Assembly: GCF_021917145.1 (NCBI RefSeq)
Contig: NC_061076.1
Span: forward strand, 3,199,044 to 3,263,043
Length of the DNA stretch: 64,000 nt
From: Hypomesus transpacificus
Lineage: Eukaryota; Chordata; Actinopteri; Osmeriformes; Osmeridae
Direction: 5' to 3'
This document shows, piece after piece, positions 44,803 through 60,854 of the stretch. Each line of letters starts with the position of its first letter. Position 1 is the first letter of the stretch. The position numbers and the translations under genes were made by a program. The notes under the pieces are model-generated. The model was not told where the DNA came from and did not search any database. It saw nothing but the letters and a program-made list of their open reading frames with translations.

Positions 44803-46446
44803 CTACACAGTGGTCTCTCCGTGCTTACTGTTAGTCAGCCTGGTGTAGAATTTGCGCCATGACTGGAGGGTCTTGCCTGACCAGATCCAGAAGCCAGACG
44901 TGATTCCCACAATTAGGGTCATCAGGTACTTGATCATGTAGACGGTAAAATCTGGGGTCATGCGGGGGCGGTTCTGCATGGGGCAAGGGATGGCCAGGCC
45001 CTTGCAATTATGGCTGACCCAGCTCATCTCCCAGTGGTGACGGAAAGCCTGCTCGTAGAAGAAGCAGGCGATGACAATGGTGGCAGGCACCGTGTAGAGC
45101 ACGCTGAACACGCCGATCCTCACCATGAGGCGCTCCAGCTTCTCCGTCTTGGTGCCGTCGTGTTTCATGATGGTGCGGATGCGGAACAGGGACACAAAGC
45201 CGGCCAGCAGGAAAGAAGTTCCGATGAAGAGGTAGATGAATAGGGGGGCCAGGACAAAACCTCTTAGTGGGTCTAGACTGTTGAGGCCCACAAAGCAGAC
45301 CCCGCTGAGAACATCCCCCTCGATCTGCCCCATGGCCAGGATGCTAATGGTCTTCACTGCAGGGACTGCCCATGCTGCCAGATGGAAGTACTGGGAGTTG
45401 GCCTCAATGGCCTCGTGGCCCCATTTCATACCAGCTGCTAGGAACCAGGTGAGCGACAGGATGACCCACCAGATGGAGCTGGCCATACTGAAGAAATACA
45501 GCATCATGAAGAGAATGGTACAGCCCTCTTTTTTGGTGCCTTGTACAATGGTCTTATAACCCTCAGGGCTGAAACTGTCATTGCACACCACCTTGTCCCC
45601 CAGGAAGTAGCCAGCTATGTATGCTATAGAGACCATGGTATAGCAGCCAGACAGGAAAATGATAGGCCTCTCTGGGTATTTGAAACGCTGCATGTCCACC
45701 AAGTATGTGGTCACCGTGAATAGGGTGGATGCACAGCAGAGGGAAGACCAGATGAGGATCCAAATACGAGCAAACTGTATTTCTTTATCATTGAAAAACA
45801 TATAGCCTCCACTGCTTCTAGAATGTTCACATGGTGCAGCACAATCCAGCTCATCCATAAATTTATAATTAAGATAGGATGGAACTTTGAGAACGGCTGG
45901 ACAACGGAAAGGCCTATCAGGTGTGGAGTAGACATGGACTCCTGGAGTTCCAGGGACTGGCATGAGAACGGGTGGAACAGTTGCAGTTGATTCATTCTGA
46001 CCAACACAAATGTGACCGTCGCCAAGCACGGGGAAATTCTCGCACCGTAGACGCTCAGGCCACTGGAAACCAAACTTGTTCATGAGCGCCTCACAGCCAT
46101 GCTTGGCCCTCTCGCAGATTGAGCGGCACGGTGGAATGGCTTTCTCCAATACTGTACATACGGGAGCATACATTGAGCAAAGAAAAAATTTGAGCTCCGG
46201 TGAACACTGTACCTTAACTAAGGGATAAAACTGATGCACCTCCAGACCAGCGTCCTCTTGATTGTAATGTCCAAGAAGGTTTGGCATAATGGTTTGATTG
46301 TAGGCTATGTCCGTACATAGTGGTATGGAAATAGGCTGACAAAATCCGTGGTCAGGAACTGCTATTCCATTATCTCCTTGATGCTGTCCTGAGATCAAAG
46401 AGGGCAGTAGAAATGCGAGAGTAACGAAACTCCTATGGATAATCAT
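44803..46446 (-). CDS. fzd2: Frizzled-2 Wnt receptor
   Basis: Single-exon, 547-aa seven-pass Wnt receptor for the plasma membrane; it signals through Dishevelled to beta-catenin and non-canonical branches. Residues 1-20 are a signal peptide. Residues about 30-150 are the cysteine-rich Wnt-binding domain ([12 protein letters not shown], then [12 protein letters not shown], then [20 protein letters not shown]). A variable linker and seven hydrophobic segments follow. The cytoplasmic tail keeps the Dishevelled-binding KTLQSW motif, and the protein ends in the PDZ ligand ETTV. The ending HGETTV and the [11 protein letters not shown] segment in TM1/loop 1 fit FZD2 better than FZD7 or FZD1. The linker is shorter than the Gly/Pro-rich human one. 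Linkage to meioc and ccdc43 matches human 17q21.31. The ATG opens the frame directly before the signal peptide. Confidence 0.95.
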   Translation of the reverse strand: MIIHRSFVTLAFLLPSLISGQHQGDNGIAVPDHGFCQPISIPLCTDIAYNQTIMPNLLGHYNQEDAGLEVHQFYPLVKVQCSPELKFFLCSMYAPVCTVLEKAIPPCRSICERAKHGCEALMNKFGFQWPERLRCENFPVLGDGHICVGQNESTATVPPVLMPVPGTPGVHVYSTPDRPFRCPAVLKVPSYLNYKFMDELDCAAPCEHSRSSGGYMFFNDKEIQFARIWILIWSSLCCASTLFTVTTYLVDMQRFKYPERPIIFLSGCYTMVSIAYIAGYFLGDKVVCNDSFSPEGYKTIVQGTKKEGCTILFMMLYFFSMASSIWWVILSLTWFLAAGMKWGHEAIEANSQYFHLAAWAVPAVKTISILAMGQIEGDVLSGVCFVGLNSLDPLRGFVLAPLFIYLFIGTSFLLAGFVSLFRIRTIMKHDGTKTEKLERLMVRIGVFSVLYTVPATIVIACFFYEQAFRHHWEMSWVSHNCKGLAIPCPMQNRPRMTPDFTVYMIKYLMTLIVGITSGFWIWSGKTLQSWRKFYTRLTNSKHGETTV

Positions 46447-48202
46447 TTTGGTTTTAACTCAACTCCTGTTTGGGTTATTGGTTCCAGATAAGCTCATGCA
46501 ATGTAAATCTATTTGTATTCCGCAGCATTAGGAAGTTTGTGATACTTTTAGGTAGCTAAATATCGCAGTTACAAAAGAGAAAAGTGAGCTCACTTTTTAT
46601 CCCTTCGCCTCGCTTGCAGTCAGTGGGCTGCCTGCAGCTGCTTGACTTTTCCTTTGTGCGACTTGCATGGTCCAATCAGACCGTTTCAAGTTCCCCTAGA
46701 ACTTTGTGTAATTGGGAGTATGGGAGGAGGGATCTGGGGGCCTTGAAACCGATTTCCACCCGGGTTATGTTCGCCCCGTGTACGCTTTATAGGCCTGTTT
46801 ATTTATTTGTACGTTTGATAGTCTATCCAGTCATAATTTGTATCATCATTTTCTCTGTGTCCATGCAAGTCGCATAGCGATCTCTTGTGAAGTTGTGATC
46901 AAATCAATAAACAACATGATGTTTCTGAAGTTATTTGTTAGTAGTAAGGGGAAAAACTATAACGATGAGCATTCTATTGAGATTGAGGTGTTTATAAAAT
47001 CCATTCTCTTAAAACTGTTGCTATGCCTTTTGGATGTTCCCCTCCCCCATTGATCATTCATTGGCTGGAGGGTCTAACGGGCCAATAACATGGTAGACAG
47101 CAGTAAGATTGTTACTGGAGGACGTTGATTTGATGATAGTGACCATACAGTCAGTGATAGTGACGAGCGGACACAGTAGCAACCAACAAGTGGGCCACTA
47201 GAAATCATTTATAAAAAGCTAGCTGACAGCGACAAAAAATCGTATCTAGTGACCAGCAACACATCCAGTGACTTTCCGCTACTTTGGCTATCTCCGTTTT
47301 TGTTGTTGACCCATAGAATTATATTAAGTTGAGCAGCAGCAAAAACTGCTAATTGTGCTTCCGTGTTGTCATAGCCGCCAATCATGTTAACTACGCCCCC
47401 CCCCCCTCAACACTGCTAGCTCGAGCTGGACGCTCGAGATCGCATACCCTAGTCTTACCTCACGTCATCCCAATAAATCGGTTTTAGTCAGCACCTCTAG
47501 TGAGAAGTCAATAATGAAATGGTGAATATTTACCTGTACGAATCAATTATTTAATAGTTCATCAACCTGGACCGGTCAATTATGGAGGTAAGCAGGCTTA
47601 AGTGTTAATATATAACCTTAGTCTTAATCTAACTTCTAGGGAGTGAAGCATTCCGTATATGGTCGTGCTAGCCAATTACTATAGTAGCTAGCTAGCTGGG
47701 AAAGTTTGTTAAACTTTTGGTTTCCCACTACAAATTGTGAATGGTTCTAATGAAAATGTATCCAAATAGGAGAAGATAACTAGCATTATCAATACACTGC
47801 CATTATTTCAGTCCTAGCTTCCCCAATGCTAGCCTACACAACCCGGTAAGGGATGTAGATACATATTACTACATATTTGTGTTATAGAGAAAGGAGGCAG
47901 GAGGTGGGGAGTACTGAACGGCTTTACTTTTAGTGAAAACACGCTTTTCTTCTACAACATCTCTTCTCCTACGCACCTGCACGTCCTATTGGATGGCACA
48001 ACTGCCATAGTACATTACTGCTTAGTAACAGCATATTAACTTATATCTAGTTAAATACTAAGTATATTATAAATGCTAGATTCGGTAATCCTAATGATAA
48101 TTTTTCTAATAATAATTTTCCCGATTGATTCTGATGAAATGATCTTCTTAGGCCAATGATAGTGTGAAAGGTAGAATCGCTGGAAGTACAAGAGGAGTCA
48201 GA
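46447..48202. other. Divergent intergenic region between fzd2 and meioc
   Basis: fzd2 (-) and meioc (+) diverge from this 1.75-kb interval, so both promoters should lie here. The GC-richer stretch just upstream of fzd2 (about 46590-46790) is the likely fzd2 core promoter. A 10-C tract lies near 47395-47406. meioc may have an upstream non-coding exon: a TTCTTAG acceptor precedes its start codon by about 50 bp, with an in-frame stop upstream. Confidence 0.45.
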
Positions 48203-52145
<3,943 letters not shown>

Positions 52146-53777
52146 AGCCTCCACCACACTGTGGCCTCCACACATCACATCACACAATGTCACAGACCTC
52201 TGAGGATGACATTGGTGTGCATGGATGAAATGTTTAAAGCACCACTATATATTACGAGTTCACTTGTCGTACATAAAGCTCAGTTTGGGCAAATTTAAGT
52301 TATAAATATTCAGTTGGATATTTTCAGTCTTGAAATCAAAATCTGTGTTTTTGTGATCTGTGTAAGAACAATGTAAGGCAAGAGTTTGTTTAAATTACTT
52401 TGAAATGGCAGTTCAACTCTATTATAACTCTAGGGTCCATATTCTTATCAGTGGTGTTTTATCAGCCATGTGGTGATCTCTGTAAAATGATATACAGTAC
52501 CATATTCACTAGTTATAATGAAGGAAATTATCCTTGTACTTGTTACAAAGATAATGGGTTTCATGTAGCTTTGTTAGGGATCACTAGTTTTGATAAAACA
52601 TAATTAATAGTTGTTCTTGCAGATAGGAGTCAGTAGTATGAAATGTAATTAATCCTGTATAATGTAATTAGAGACATGAATTAGTGTCATAGCTGAGATT
52701 AATGGATATAATCTTGAAAATCTAAATTTTTGTTATTTATTAAAATGTCAGTTGGCATCCAGTTCATAGGATGCTTTTACATATTTTTTAAAAATTTGTC
52801 AATCACTAGTGAAAATTACACTTGTTAAGTGAGCTTGGTAATGGAATACACTTTTCCATATATTTTCCATGTTCACATACTAATCAGTCGACAACTTTTG
52901 AAAATTTGTGTGTCCTGATAACCTGAAATAGTTGGTGCATTTTTTAATTTACCCTCAAACAATAAAGTATGAGAACAAGCAACATGTTCACATCCCTTAA
53001 ATTCCTGTTCAAGTTCAAAATGAATGTTTCACAAAGATTTTCTGTATGAAGTTATTTCATCACATATACTAAGAAAAAACAGACAAAAACGTATCTTTCA
53101 ATAAATTTGAACTTTTGTTAAAAGGCTGTTTGCAGATCTTTGCTTGTTCAGTGAATATAATACAGGTATTGAGGTAAAGAAGAAACAATTTGTTAAAACC
53201 TCCATAAATGAGTGTTAACTGAATTGAAATTATCCCTTGGTGTTGCAGCTAAATAATAGTTGTGTTAGCCTCTATACTTAAAAGTAGACATAAGGCATTT
53301 TCAAAAGTGGCACATTGCACACAACAGCATCTTAGGCATGAGCAAGAAACAAACAAGTGGTGTATTTACTCAATGTAAATAGTTGCTAGATATTTCTTAT
53401 AGAAGGTGTACTCATTCTTCATAAGTAGAAACTTAAACCGTTTAAAGAAAAATCTGCATCAAGTTAGCTCATTTTAAGAGAGACAGGTAACATGTTTGTG
53501 GAGTCCATGATCAAACATCAGTTGTTTCTTCAACTAGAGTTGAGTTAATTTATTGACCCAGTTCATGTGGAAAACGAGCTGCAAATTATCTGCCTTCTAA
53601 ACACTTTAAATATCTCTAAATACTTTAGAGAACATTTGGTAGAATCTTAGACGTATAGCAGTGTATGAAAATTTAACAAAGAACGAAAAGTTAAATCATC
53701 GAAGCTCAACAGGAAGTCACGTTCAGATGCGTTAACGATGGGCTAGTCCGCTTACAAAACCCTGTCACTCTCAAGAT
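52146..53777. other. Convergent 3' region of meioc and ccdc43
   Basis: AT-rich, presumably both 3' UTRs. A plus-strand AATAAA at about 52961-52966 could end meioc. No further gene is seen. Confidence 0.45.
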
Positions 53778-55413
53778 TTATCTTTTTCGTTCCCCTTTCT
53801 GCGTTCGTTTCTTTTCCTTGTCTTTCCTTTCCTGCTTGGACAGCTTTTCCTTCTCTCGCTGCATCTTGTCCTGTTCCTTCTTCTTCTGGGAGTCGTCTCT
53901 TGCCTGGTCGCGCTGCTGCTTCTTCCGGTTCAGGACCTCCTCCACGTTGGTGTTCTTGAACAGGGCTGAGGTTCTCGGTCAAGGAGACTCGCGTCTAAAC
54001 CCCGCCACACGTCCGACAACGAACAGGAACCATGACACACTTTTTCTATTCAGCTACGTTCAGCCATATTCTAGTTTCCAGGTAGGATACACAATTACGA
54101 AGGACATGAGTCGGAACTCACATTCTGATGAGTCAGAGTACAAAGAAGGAATGGGAAAGGATACATTTATCACCACTTGGTACACAAGCTCCACCTGTTT
54201 CCTCTTCTTCAGCTTCAGTGGTCTTGTTAAGGAAATTGACACTGGTTCTCAAGAAGATTACACAACAAGATGTTGAGTTAACTGTAAAATACCTGTAAGT
54301 AAGGTTAAAACAACAGCCTTTGATTAATAGGCTGGCACAGCATTGTCAGTGTGCCACAAGTAATGTATCAGTCGAGAATAAGACATTCCGCATACCAAAT
54401 GTAATGTTATCAATTAAAACAGATTAACCAAACAAAGGATATTCTTCGTTGTCTGTAATATTGGCATATTGAGCCAATAGGGCCTCCTTCCTCTTCTTGG
54501 ACTCCTCAGACACCTCCTTCTGTTTCACAACAATCTGGGCCTGTTTCTCTATCATGCTGGCGATGGCCTGTACCTCAACTACAAATTCAGATTCAGAATT
54601 AGTGGTGGGGAAGGCCTGAAAGAGCTGAACTGTATGTATGTACTTTGTGTATTTATCTTCTTGATTACATTTACTATAGCTAATAAGTGATGCATTCCAA
54701 AGGTGTTCTTTAAAAACAATGAAACAGTTTCTTTTATACAGCATCATACCATCTACATTGCTTTTGGAGGTAGATCGGGCACAGCTCTCGGTCCACTGTC
54801 TAATGATCTCTCCACAGACGTTATCTAGTGAATCCTCGTCCTGTGGATGAGAGACAACCAACCTTATTTGAAACTTTTTTTAAACAACAGAAATTATATC
54901 CCCAAGAGAACAATTCCTAGTTTGCGTGTCTGTAATGACTGAGCAGAAACATTCGTCTAGTACTGACTACTGTCTAAAATTAGAAAGTGTACTAACAGAA
55001 CGCAGACTATAGACTGGAGAAGCTAGCAGTCAGCTTCCCAGAGGAGCGCTAAGTTTAGTTTTATACGGTGTCATTAACATGAATAGATTGTAGTAGCTAC
55101 AAAGACGCTGTATAACGAAGTTATTTAGATAACTTTACACGTGTTCGTAACAGTAAGTTACTGGCTAACTCATTTTAGCCAACATGTTATGGTGGTGAGA
55201 GATCGAGTGAGCATGGTGCCATGCCGATAGCGTATTCACCAAAAACGCAGATAGGATTCCTTGTAATGCATCTCCCTTCTCCTCATCAGTTTCATCTTCT
55301 TGCAAGACCCCTAAAATATACGCTCCATACACCTCGCGATCCACCTCCAACGAATCTAGTCGATCATTTAGCCAGCTTTCAAACTCCCCGGCGTCTGTCA
55401 CGGGCGCAGCCAT
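53778..55413 (-). CDS. ccdc43: Coiled-coil domain-containing protein 43
   Basis: Small conserved animal protein of unclear molecular role. Five exons: 55413-55240, 54840-54750, 54578-54443, 54217-54165 and 53965-53778; 642 nt, 213 aa (human about 224). Residues 1-58 hold the conserved N-terminal helical domain ([21 protein letters not shown], trimmed to ESWLNDRL...VYGAYILG). [17 protein letters not shown] is in exon 3, and a Lys/Glu/Arg-rich coiled coil ([11 protein letters not shown] and onward, ending KGERKR) in exon 5. I chose ATG 55413 because it gives the family start MAAP; an in-frame ATG ten codons upstream (55443) is possible. The last two introns show minor-spliceosome signals, and the conserved EDEAEEEE junction forms only when they are spliced that way. 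Confidence 0.95.
53966..54164 (-). other. U12-type GT-AG intron of ccdc43
   Basis: On the minus strand the intron begins GTATCCTTTC at 54164 (U12 GT-AG consensus). It carries a branch-site match CTCCTTGAC at 53986-53978 and ends CTCAG at 53966. There is no strong polypyrimidine tract before the AG, as expected for U12 introns. It joins GDK to SLFKNTN in frame. Length 199 bp, directly following the AT-AC intron across a 53-nt exon. Confidence 0.85.
54218..54442 (-). other. U12-type AT-AC intron of ccdc43
   Basis: On the minus strand the intron begins ATATCCTTTG at 54442, the U12 5' splice-site consensus. The exact branch-site consensus TTCCTTAAC lies at 54234-54226, and the intron ends in AC at 54219-54218. 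No suitable GT-AG pair joins these exons in the conserved frame. With AT-AC the junction codon becomes Asp and reads DNEDEAEEEE, matching the family's acidic stretch. Length 225 bp. Confidence 0.85.
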
Positions 55414-55449
55414 GATGGCCCTGTTGGGTCCTAAAGACACCACGAGACT

Positions 55450-57640
55450 GTCGCGAACATTGCCTGCTACACTTCCTAGTTATCGTCAGAGAATGTATAA
55501 TAAACAGGCTCTGTTATCGTCACTTATTTTGTGCCAGCTGGTTGCACATTTTTTTTATGTATCCCGAATTCCGTTGAAGACTTCTCAATTAACGCAAAAA
55601 TAATGTTAGAAGTATGAAATAAAACACACTTTGTATGTGTTGCGTGAAGGGCCGTTGCATTTCCACATACTGCACAATTCAGCGACAGTTGCTTGCCGCA
55701 CGAGGGAGCCAGACTTCCAGGACTCAGCAATTTATGAAAACATTGATCCTTTACTGGAACTCTTCTCTAAATTGTGTCTTTGCATCAGAATATATTCAGT
55801 ATATATTTATACTATGAATTGTAAACAAAAATAAAGCCCACGTGAAGTCTTTTAATAGTGCTAAAGCTCGGATTTCTTAATGAAGAAATTAGCAACGGCA
55901 AAAGTGTTGTAATTTCTGTTTTGCATATCCCAGCATATACAGAAAAAATTAATTCATATTTCAAATTTTAAAAGGTAAATTCAAAACCAACAAATTCGGT
56001 GGTGTTTAAATGTCAATTTTAAGTATTTACTGTCACACCTTTTAAAATCATGCCACAAAACATTATGTCACTGATTTGCTTCCATACCAGAGTAGGTTTA
56101 ATGCATGTATTGATTCTTGCACGATTCTTACTGTACATTGAGGGGAGTGGTATGAGTAACCAGAGTAAGTTTCATGCATATGGCACTTTCCTAGTCAGAG
56201 TTAGCAAGGGGTGCATTTCCTGGGGTCAAAGTTTTTTGGGTCGAATTTTGGGGATCTGAATTCATGCAGAATACAAACCTCCACTTAATGATCATCTTTC
56301 ATTGCAGACGTCATATCCTATATTCTATCCCATTCGGTACCACTTGGTGGGGTCAGAAGACACAACTTTAACTTGAGATAAGCTCACTATGAGTTTATAA
56401 CCGGAACCACAGTCTTAGTAACTTTGTTCTCATAACAAATACTTAGATGTGTTTATTTCACGAGTCTGAATGCTGAAATAAGCGTTTATATGTGGTAGAT
56501 ATGGTCCTTTTTCTCATCTGGTTGAATAATAAAGGAGCTGGATTTCCGACTGACTGGCCTCCTGCAATGAGAGAGCACTCAGTATGTTTGGGGTATCACT
56601 TCTCCTCTCTCTCCCTGCTCCTGTGTAATGGCTTCACACATCGCTGGCACCGCAGTAATGAAGTGTGAAGCCCCTCTGATGCCATAGGGAAGTTGCCGTG
56701 TGTAACCGGTAAGCTATATTTTGGTGTACTGCTCCGTCACCGACGAGTCCAGAGCCCATATGTTATAACACTGAGATAAGTCATATTGTATTATTAGAAA
56801 TATTACAATAAAATAATAAGTCGTATTGAGATACTAAGTCATATTGAGATCCTAAGTCATTATTTTGAGATACGCCATGATACTGAGTCATAATATTGAG
56901 GTCCTAAGTCTCGTATTGAGTTATTTGTTGCTATAGATAGAGATACATTTGTTATCTTAACATTTATTTAATACATTATATGATCATAACTGAATTAATA
57001 TATGTGTAATTCATAGTTATAATTTATTTTATTGTGATAATAAGTCATTAAATTGAGATAACAACTCATTAATTTGAGATAAGTCTTTGCATTTAGATTA
57101 TTTAATATATTGAGATAAGTAATTAGATTGACATAAGATGTTATTTTGAAATAAACCCTGACACATAGAGCTAGCTGAGGTACAACATACAAGAACCAAG
57201 TGTACCATGTTTAACAACAAACTGAGCATGGTTTTTACAGGTAGGTAAAAACACAGTTTTAACACAAAAAACACAGTTTTTAACTGTGTACACTCTGTAC
57301 ACTCTGTGTTTCCTGCTGTGGCTTTAGCGGTGTTGTACAGTTGCGTGTGTCCCTGGCCTCTGAAGAGCAGGAGGAGAGGGAAGGTTAAGTAGGACAGGAC
57401 AGAGACAGAGAGGGGGGAAGAGCACTGGGTGTCAGTGTCAGATTGGCATGACGATAGACTGCCACAGCTTCAGTCATGTCTCAAGTAGAGAAGTCCAGAC
57501 CCAGGGGAGCCCCAGAACGCTGCCTCCTCTCTCACAGTTGCGTATTGCTGTAGGACGGCTGTCCTATTTTTATCGCCGAGGCTGCGGATTGATGCAAAGT
57601 GACGAGAGGGCCGCCAGGCCACTGAGTGGGTGGGTGCCCA
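55450..57640. other. Intergenic, AT-rich, no gene seen
   Basis: Only short frames without family features. The one notable structure is the degenerate TTGAGATAAGTCAT array annotated separately. Confidence 0.5.
56775..57145. repeat. Degenerate array of TTGAGATAAGTCAT-like units
   Basis: About twenty imperfect units of 14-18 bp (ATTGAGATACTAAGTCAT, TTGAGATAACAACTCATTAA and similar) with drifting spacing. Old, diverged simple-repeat DNA; AT-rich and capable of local hairpins. Confidence 0.75.
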
Positions 57641-57663
57641 CATGCTCTGCTCCACAGGCATCC

Positions 57664-57740
57664 CTCCCCACACACACACACACGCACACACACACACATG
57701 TAAGCACACACACACACATGTAAGCACACACACGCACACA
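57664..57740. repeat. (CA)n microsatellite cluster
   Basis: Three (CA)n blocks separated by TGTAAG and CG interruptions; a further (CA)n(CG)n tract lies at about 57908-57932. Confidence 0.95.
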
Positions 57741-58840
57741 CTCCTGTTTTCGGCTTAAAAAGAAGCCCTACGGTCGCAATGTGCAATGTCCTCTCTGTCA
57801 ACATCTCCTGTGCTCCAGCGTCAATGTGACAGCACACACCAACCCCTGGAAGAACCACCAGTCAATTTACAATATTTAAAACAACACAAAAAATAGGCAA
57901 GCCCCCCGCACACACACACACACACGCGCGCACTCTTGCAGTGCTTAATGTAACATGCAAAAAACAAGACATTGGAATAGGCGTTGGACAGGACTAAGCA
58001 AGGAGCCGTCTGTGACATCACACTCCGGGGTGTTGGGAGCTGCCTGTCGTCCGTCCTGCGGCTCGGTGGCCTTCAGGTTGCTACGGTGACTGTTGGGCGG
58101 AGAACAGTTCACCGGAACAGAGCTGAGGGTGGATTGGTGATGAGGGCCGTTCTTGGTTGTTGGCACGGAGGATGTGAGGTTAAAACTGGTGGCGGAGTTC
58201 TCCCCCGGAGAGACATGGCTGTGGCTCCCTCCTGCCAGCTCTTTAGACAGAACCACAAAAACACCACCACATGAGCATGGAAAGAGGTAATGAATATGCA
58301 GTGAAACCCAGCGTCGTCCGGGGAGACCACTGTTCGAGTTCTGAGGTTTCCTTTCTCTAAATCACCGGGAAGCACAAAGACCAGTTGACAGCGTTTTTTT
58401 TTCTCCCGTTTGGTGCGTTTGACTCCCCTAACTGTGGCCCGGAGGTTTTCAAAATGCAAAAGCTATTCTTTCCAGGTTAGTGAACTTTCATGACCTCCTA
58501 CTGTGAGGAGAAACTTTTTGGGCATTGGTCTGGCAGCCTGCCTGGCTCTCTGTGCCAGCTCCTGCCCATCTTGGTGGACGAGGTGGCTGAACACGTCTAG
58601 ACAGCCAAGTGGAGGAGGGCAAATATTTAGCTCTACCACTTTAGGAGGGATTCCAGAACTGGTCCCAGTGCCAGGCCGTGCTTCCAGGCCAGGGATCAGG
58701 CCAGGTCCCTGTGCCTCTCTTCCGGCTGTTTCCTCACTCTGTATTCAGGGTCACGGATCTCATTTCTGGGATAATATTTCAAGCGGGCCACAGATGGGGA
58801 ATTAAATTGAAGACCTGGCTTGGTGTGGGGCATTAGAGAT

Positions 58841-58854
58841 GGGGGGGGGGGGGG
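58841..58854. repeat. Poly-G tract (14 G)
   Basis: Uninterrupted run of G in intergenic DNA. Confidence 0.9.
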
Positions 58855-60573
58855 TGTCGGCTCTGAAAGAAAGAGGGGAAGGAAAGCTAAAAGGTCGTTG
58901 TGATTCTCTGAGGTTTAAGGGTTGTTTTGTCGGGATTTGTGATGAAATGTCTCTGTCTCCAGTGCTCAGCAAAGTATTTCCTCATGAAAAGGCCCTATCT
59001 GATTGACAGGGTCGTGCTGACTCCTCACAGCCAACGTGGTTGTTTACATGCAAGCTCAAATATTTACCCAAATGGGTTGCAAATGAAAGCTCGCCTCAGG
59101 GACTGTCTCTGCCAAAAGGTTCTTTGCCTCATGTCATTTAAGAAAGAGAGATTGCGAACAAGATAACCTATCCGAAAAAGGGTTAGACAAATCAGTAGTC
59201 AACATTATTTGACTTCAAACCCAGCTCTCAGCAGATGACCATGGTGGTTCGGCATTGAAATTCAGCACAAGTCCGTAACTTCTGGTCTATACCCCCTACC
59301 CTCCTTCGGTCTGACAGCATCGGAGGAACAAGGTCGGAGAGGGAGGGGCATCTGGGATTTTCCCATGGTTCCACAGTGTGAGAGTTGGCGTGGGCGCAGG
59401 TTTTGGGGTCTGAGTTGTCACGTCTGCTCCTGGGCTCAGCCAGCCCTGCTCGACTGGTGGCCGTCACTCAGGCGCTCACAGACAGCGCAGCGCCGTCTCA
59501 TGCCACCTGTGCTCTCCTCGTGTTTGATTGGAGCTGATTGATGTGGACGGCCTCCACCACTGTGCCTGACCTCTCTTCAGAGAGCCAAATAGTTTTACTT
59601 GCCAGGCTGTGGAGGTACCACTGTTTTGAACTTCAGTGGCTGCATTATCTCCAGGTGGAATTTTCCTAACACAAATTGGCCTTTTGTCGTTTTTTGGGGG
59701 GTTGGATTTGTTTGGTTGGAGAGGGAATGTGTGTGGATGAGTGTGTGTTTTCACCTTAATGAAGAGGGACATTGATGTCTCTCTTATTCAATCTGTGAGG
59801 GCTTTCGAATTCTGTTTAGCAGTAGCTGTTTGAGAGTGCCATTATTGACTGGGATGACACAGTCTTCTCAATTACTGCTTATTAGTTCCAAAAGCAGCCA
59901 TGACAACATTTATCAGGGGAAGCATCTTACATTTACTCTCCCACCTCATCCTAATTGTCCCCCTCAGGACAGGCGTAGCGGGTGTCAGTAGGACCGCTAT
60001 CGACAGCTCAGCAGTCATATACTTCACACTCGACCTGAGGAGCGGAGAGTTCAGGGCACATGTCCACATGGATTGACTAATTTGATCTGAGCTGAGCGAC
60101 ATGGCGGTCGGAGACGCAGTGGTATTTATAGTGTGGGTGAGGCTGTGCAGAATGGACCGGTAGGTTTGGTGGAGCACATTCAGAGCCGGGGGAGGGTAGG
60201 GGTGGCTGAGGAAGGCTTGGCAGTTGGGCATAGCAGGAGGAGTGACAGGGGTGAGGTGTGTGGGCGGTGGGGGCCAGGGGGAGGGTGGGTAGTTATAGCC
60301 TCTTTGCATCCCAGCGTGAGGGGGAGATATGCCTCTGTGCATCTCAGCCTGGCCTTTGAGTGAATGACAGAGTCACAGGTCACTACTGGCTGTCTGGAGA
60401 TGTTGTCTGTCCACAATGGACTCTCGTCACATAGAGATATACGCTGCCTGTCTGTCACTTTTACTCCCTGATATTTCCCCTCCTTTGTCTGCATGTCCGA
60501 TACTGTGTATGGCCCAGTTTCTCACTCGACCGTGTGTGAGAGAGTCTAGTAAGTGGGTGTCTGGGAGTGTTTC

Positions 60574-60576
<3 letters not shown>

Positions 60577-60623
<47 letters not shown>

Positions 60624-60640
60624 GTGTGTGCGTGTGTGAG
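60577..60640. repeat. (GT)n microsatellite
   Basis: About 28 GT units with a few GC interruptions. Confidence 0.97.
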
Positions 60641-60827
60641 TGAGTGAGAGTGAATGTGCTGCGAGATAGTAATCTCCTGACGAAGCCGGCTGTTGCCCCT
60701 CCATCTCAATGAGACCTCCCCTGCCTCCTGCCTGCCCCCCCCAGAGACAGACAGATTCAGATCTGAGCCCTCCCTCCACTCAGCCCCCCCCCACCTGCTG
60801 CTCCAAGCAGCGCTCTTTTAAAGTTAA

Positions 60828-60854
60828 GAGTTTAGAGGCTTTGCCTCTAAACTC
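60828..60854. repeat. Perfect inverted repeat, 12-bp arms, 3-nt loop
   Basis: GAGTTTAGAGGC, TTT, GCCTCTAAACTC. It forms a strong stem-loop in otherwise pyrimidine-rich DNA. No U-tract or flanking small-RNA gene features are evident. Confidence 0.85.

Noticed and set aside
45010-45559. Plus-strand frames opposite fzd2
   Set aside because: Antisense shadows of the strongly conserved fzd2 coding sequence.
53818-54276. Plus-strand 152-codon frame rich in Phe/Ser/Cys
   Set aside because: Antisense shadow of the Lys/Glu-rich last exons of ccdc43.
54424-54861. ccdc43 exons 2-3 read as one continuous 145-codon frame ending PLFG
   Set aside because: The open frame runs through a real GT-AG intron (54579-54749) and past an AT-AC donor at 54442. 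The conserved protein forms only when these are spliced out.
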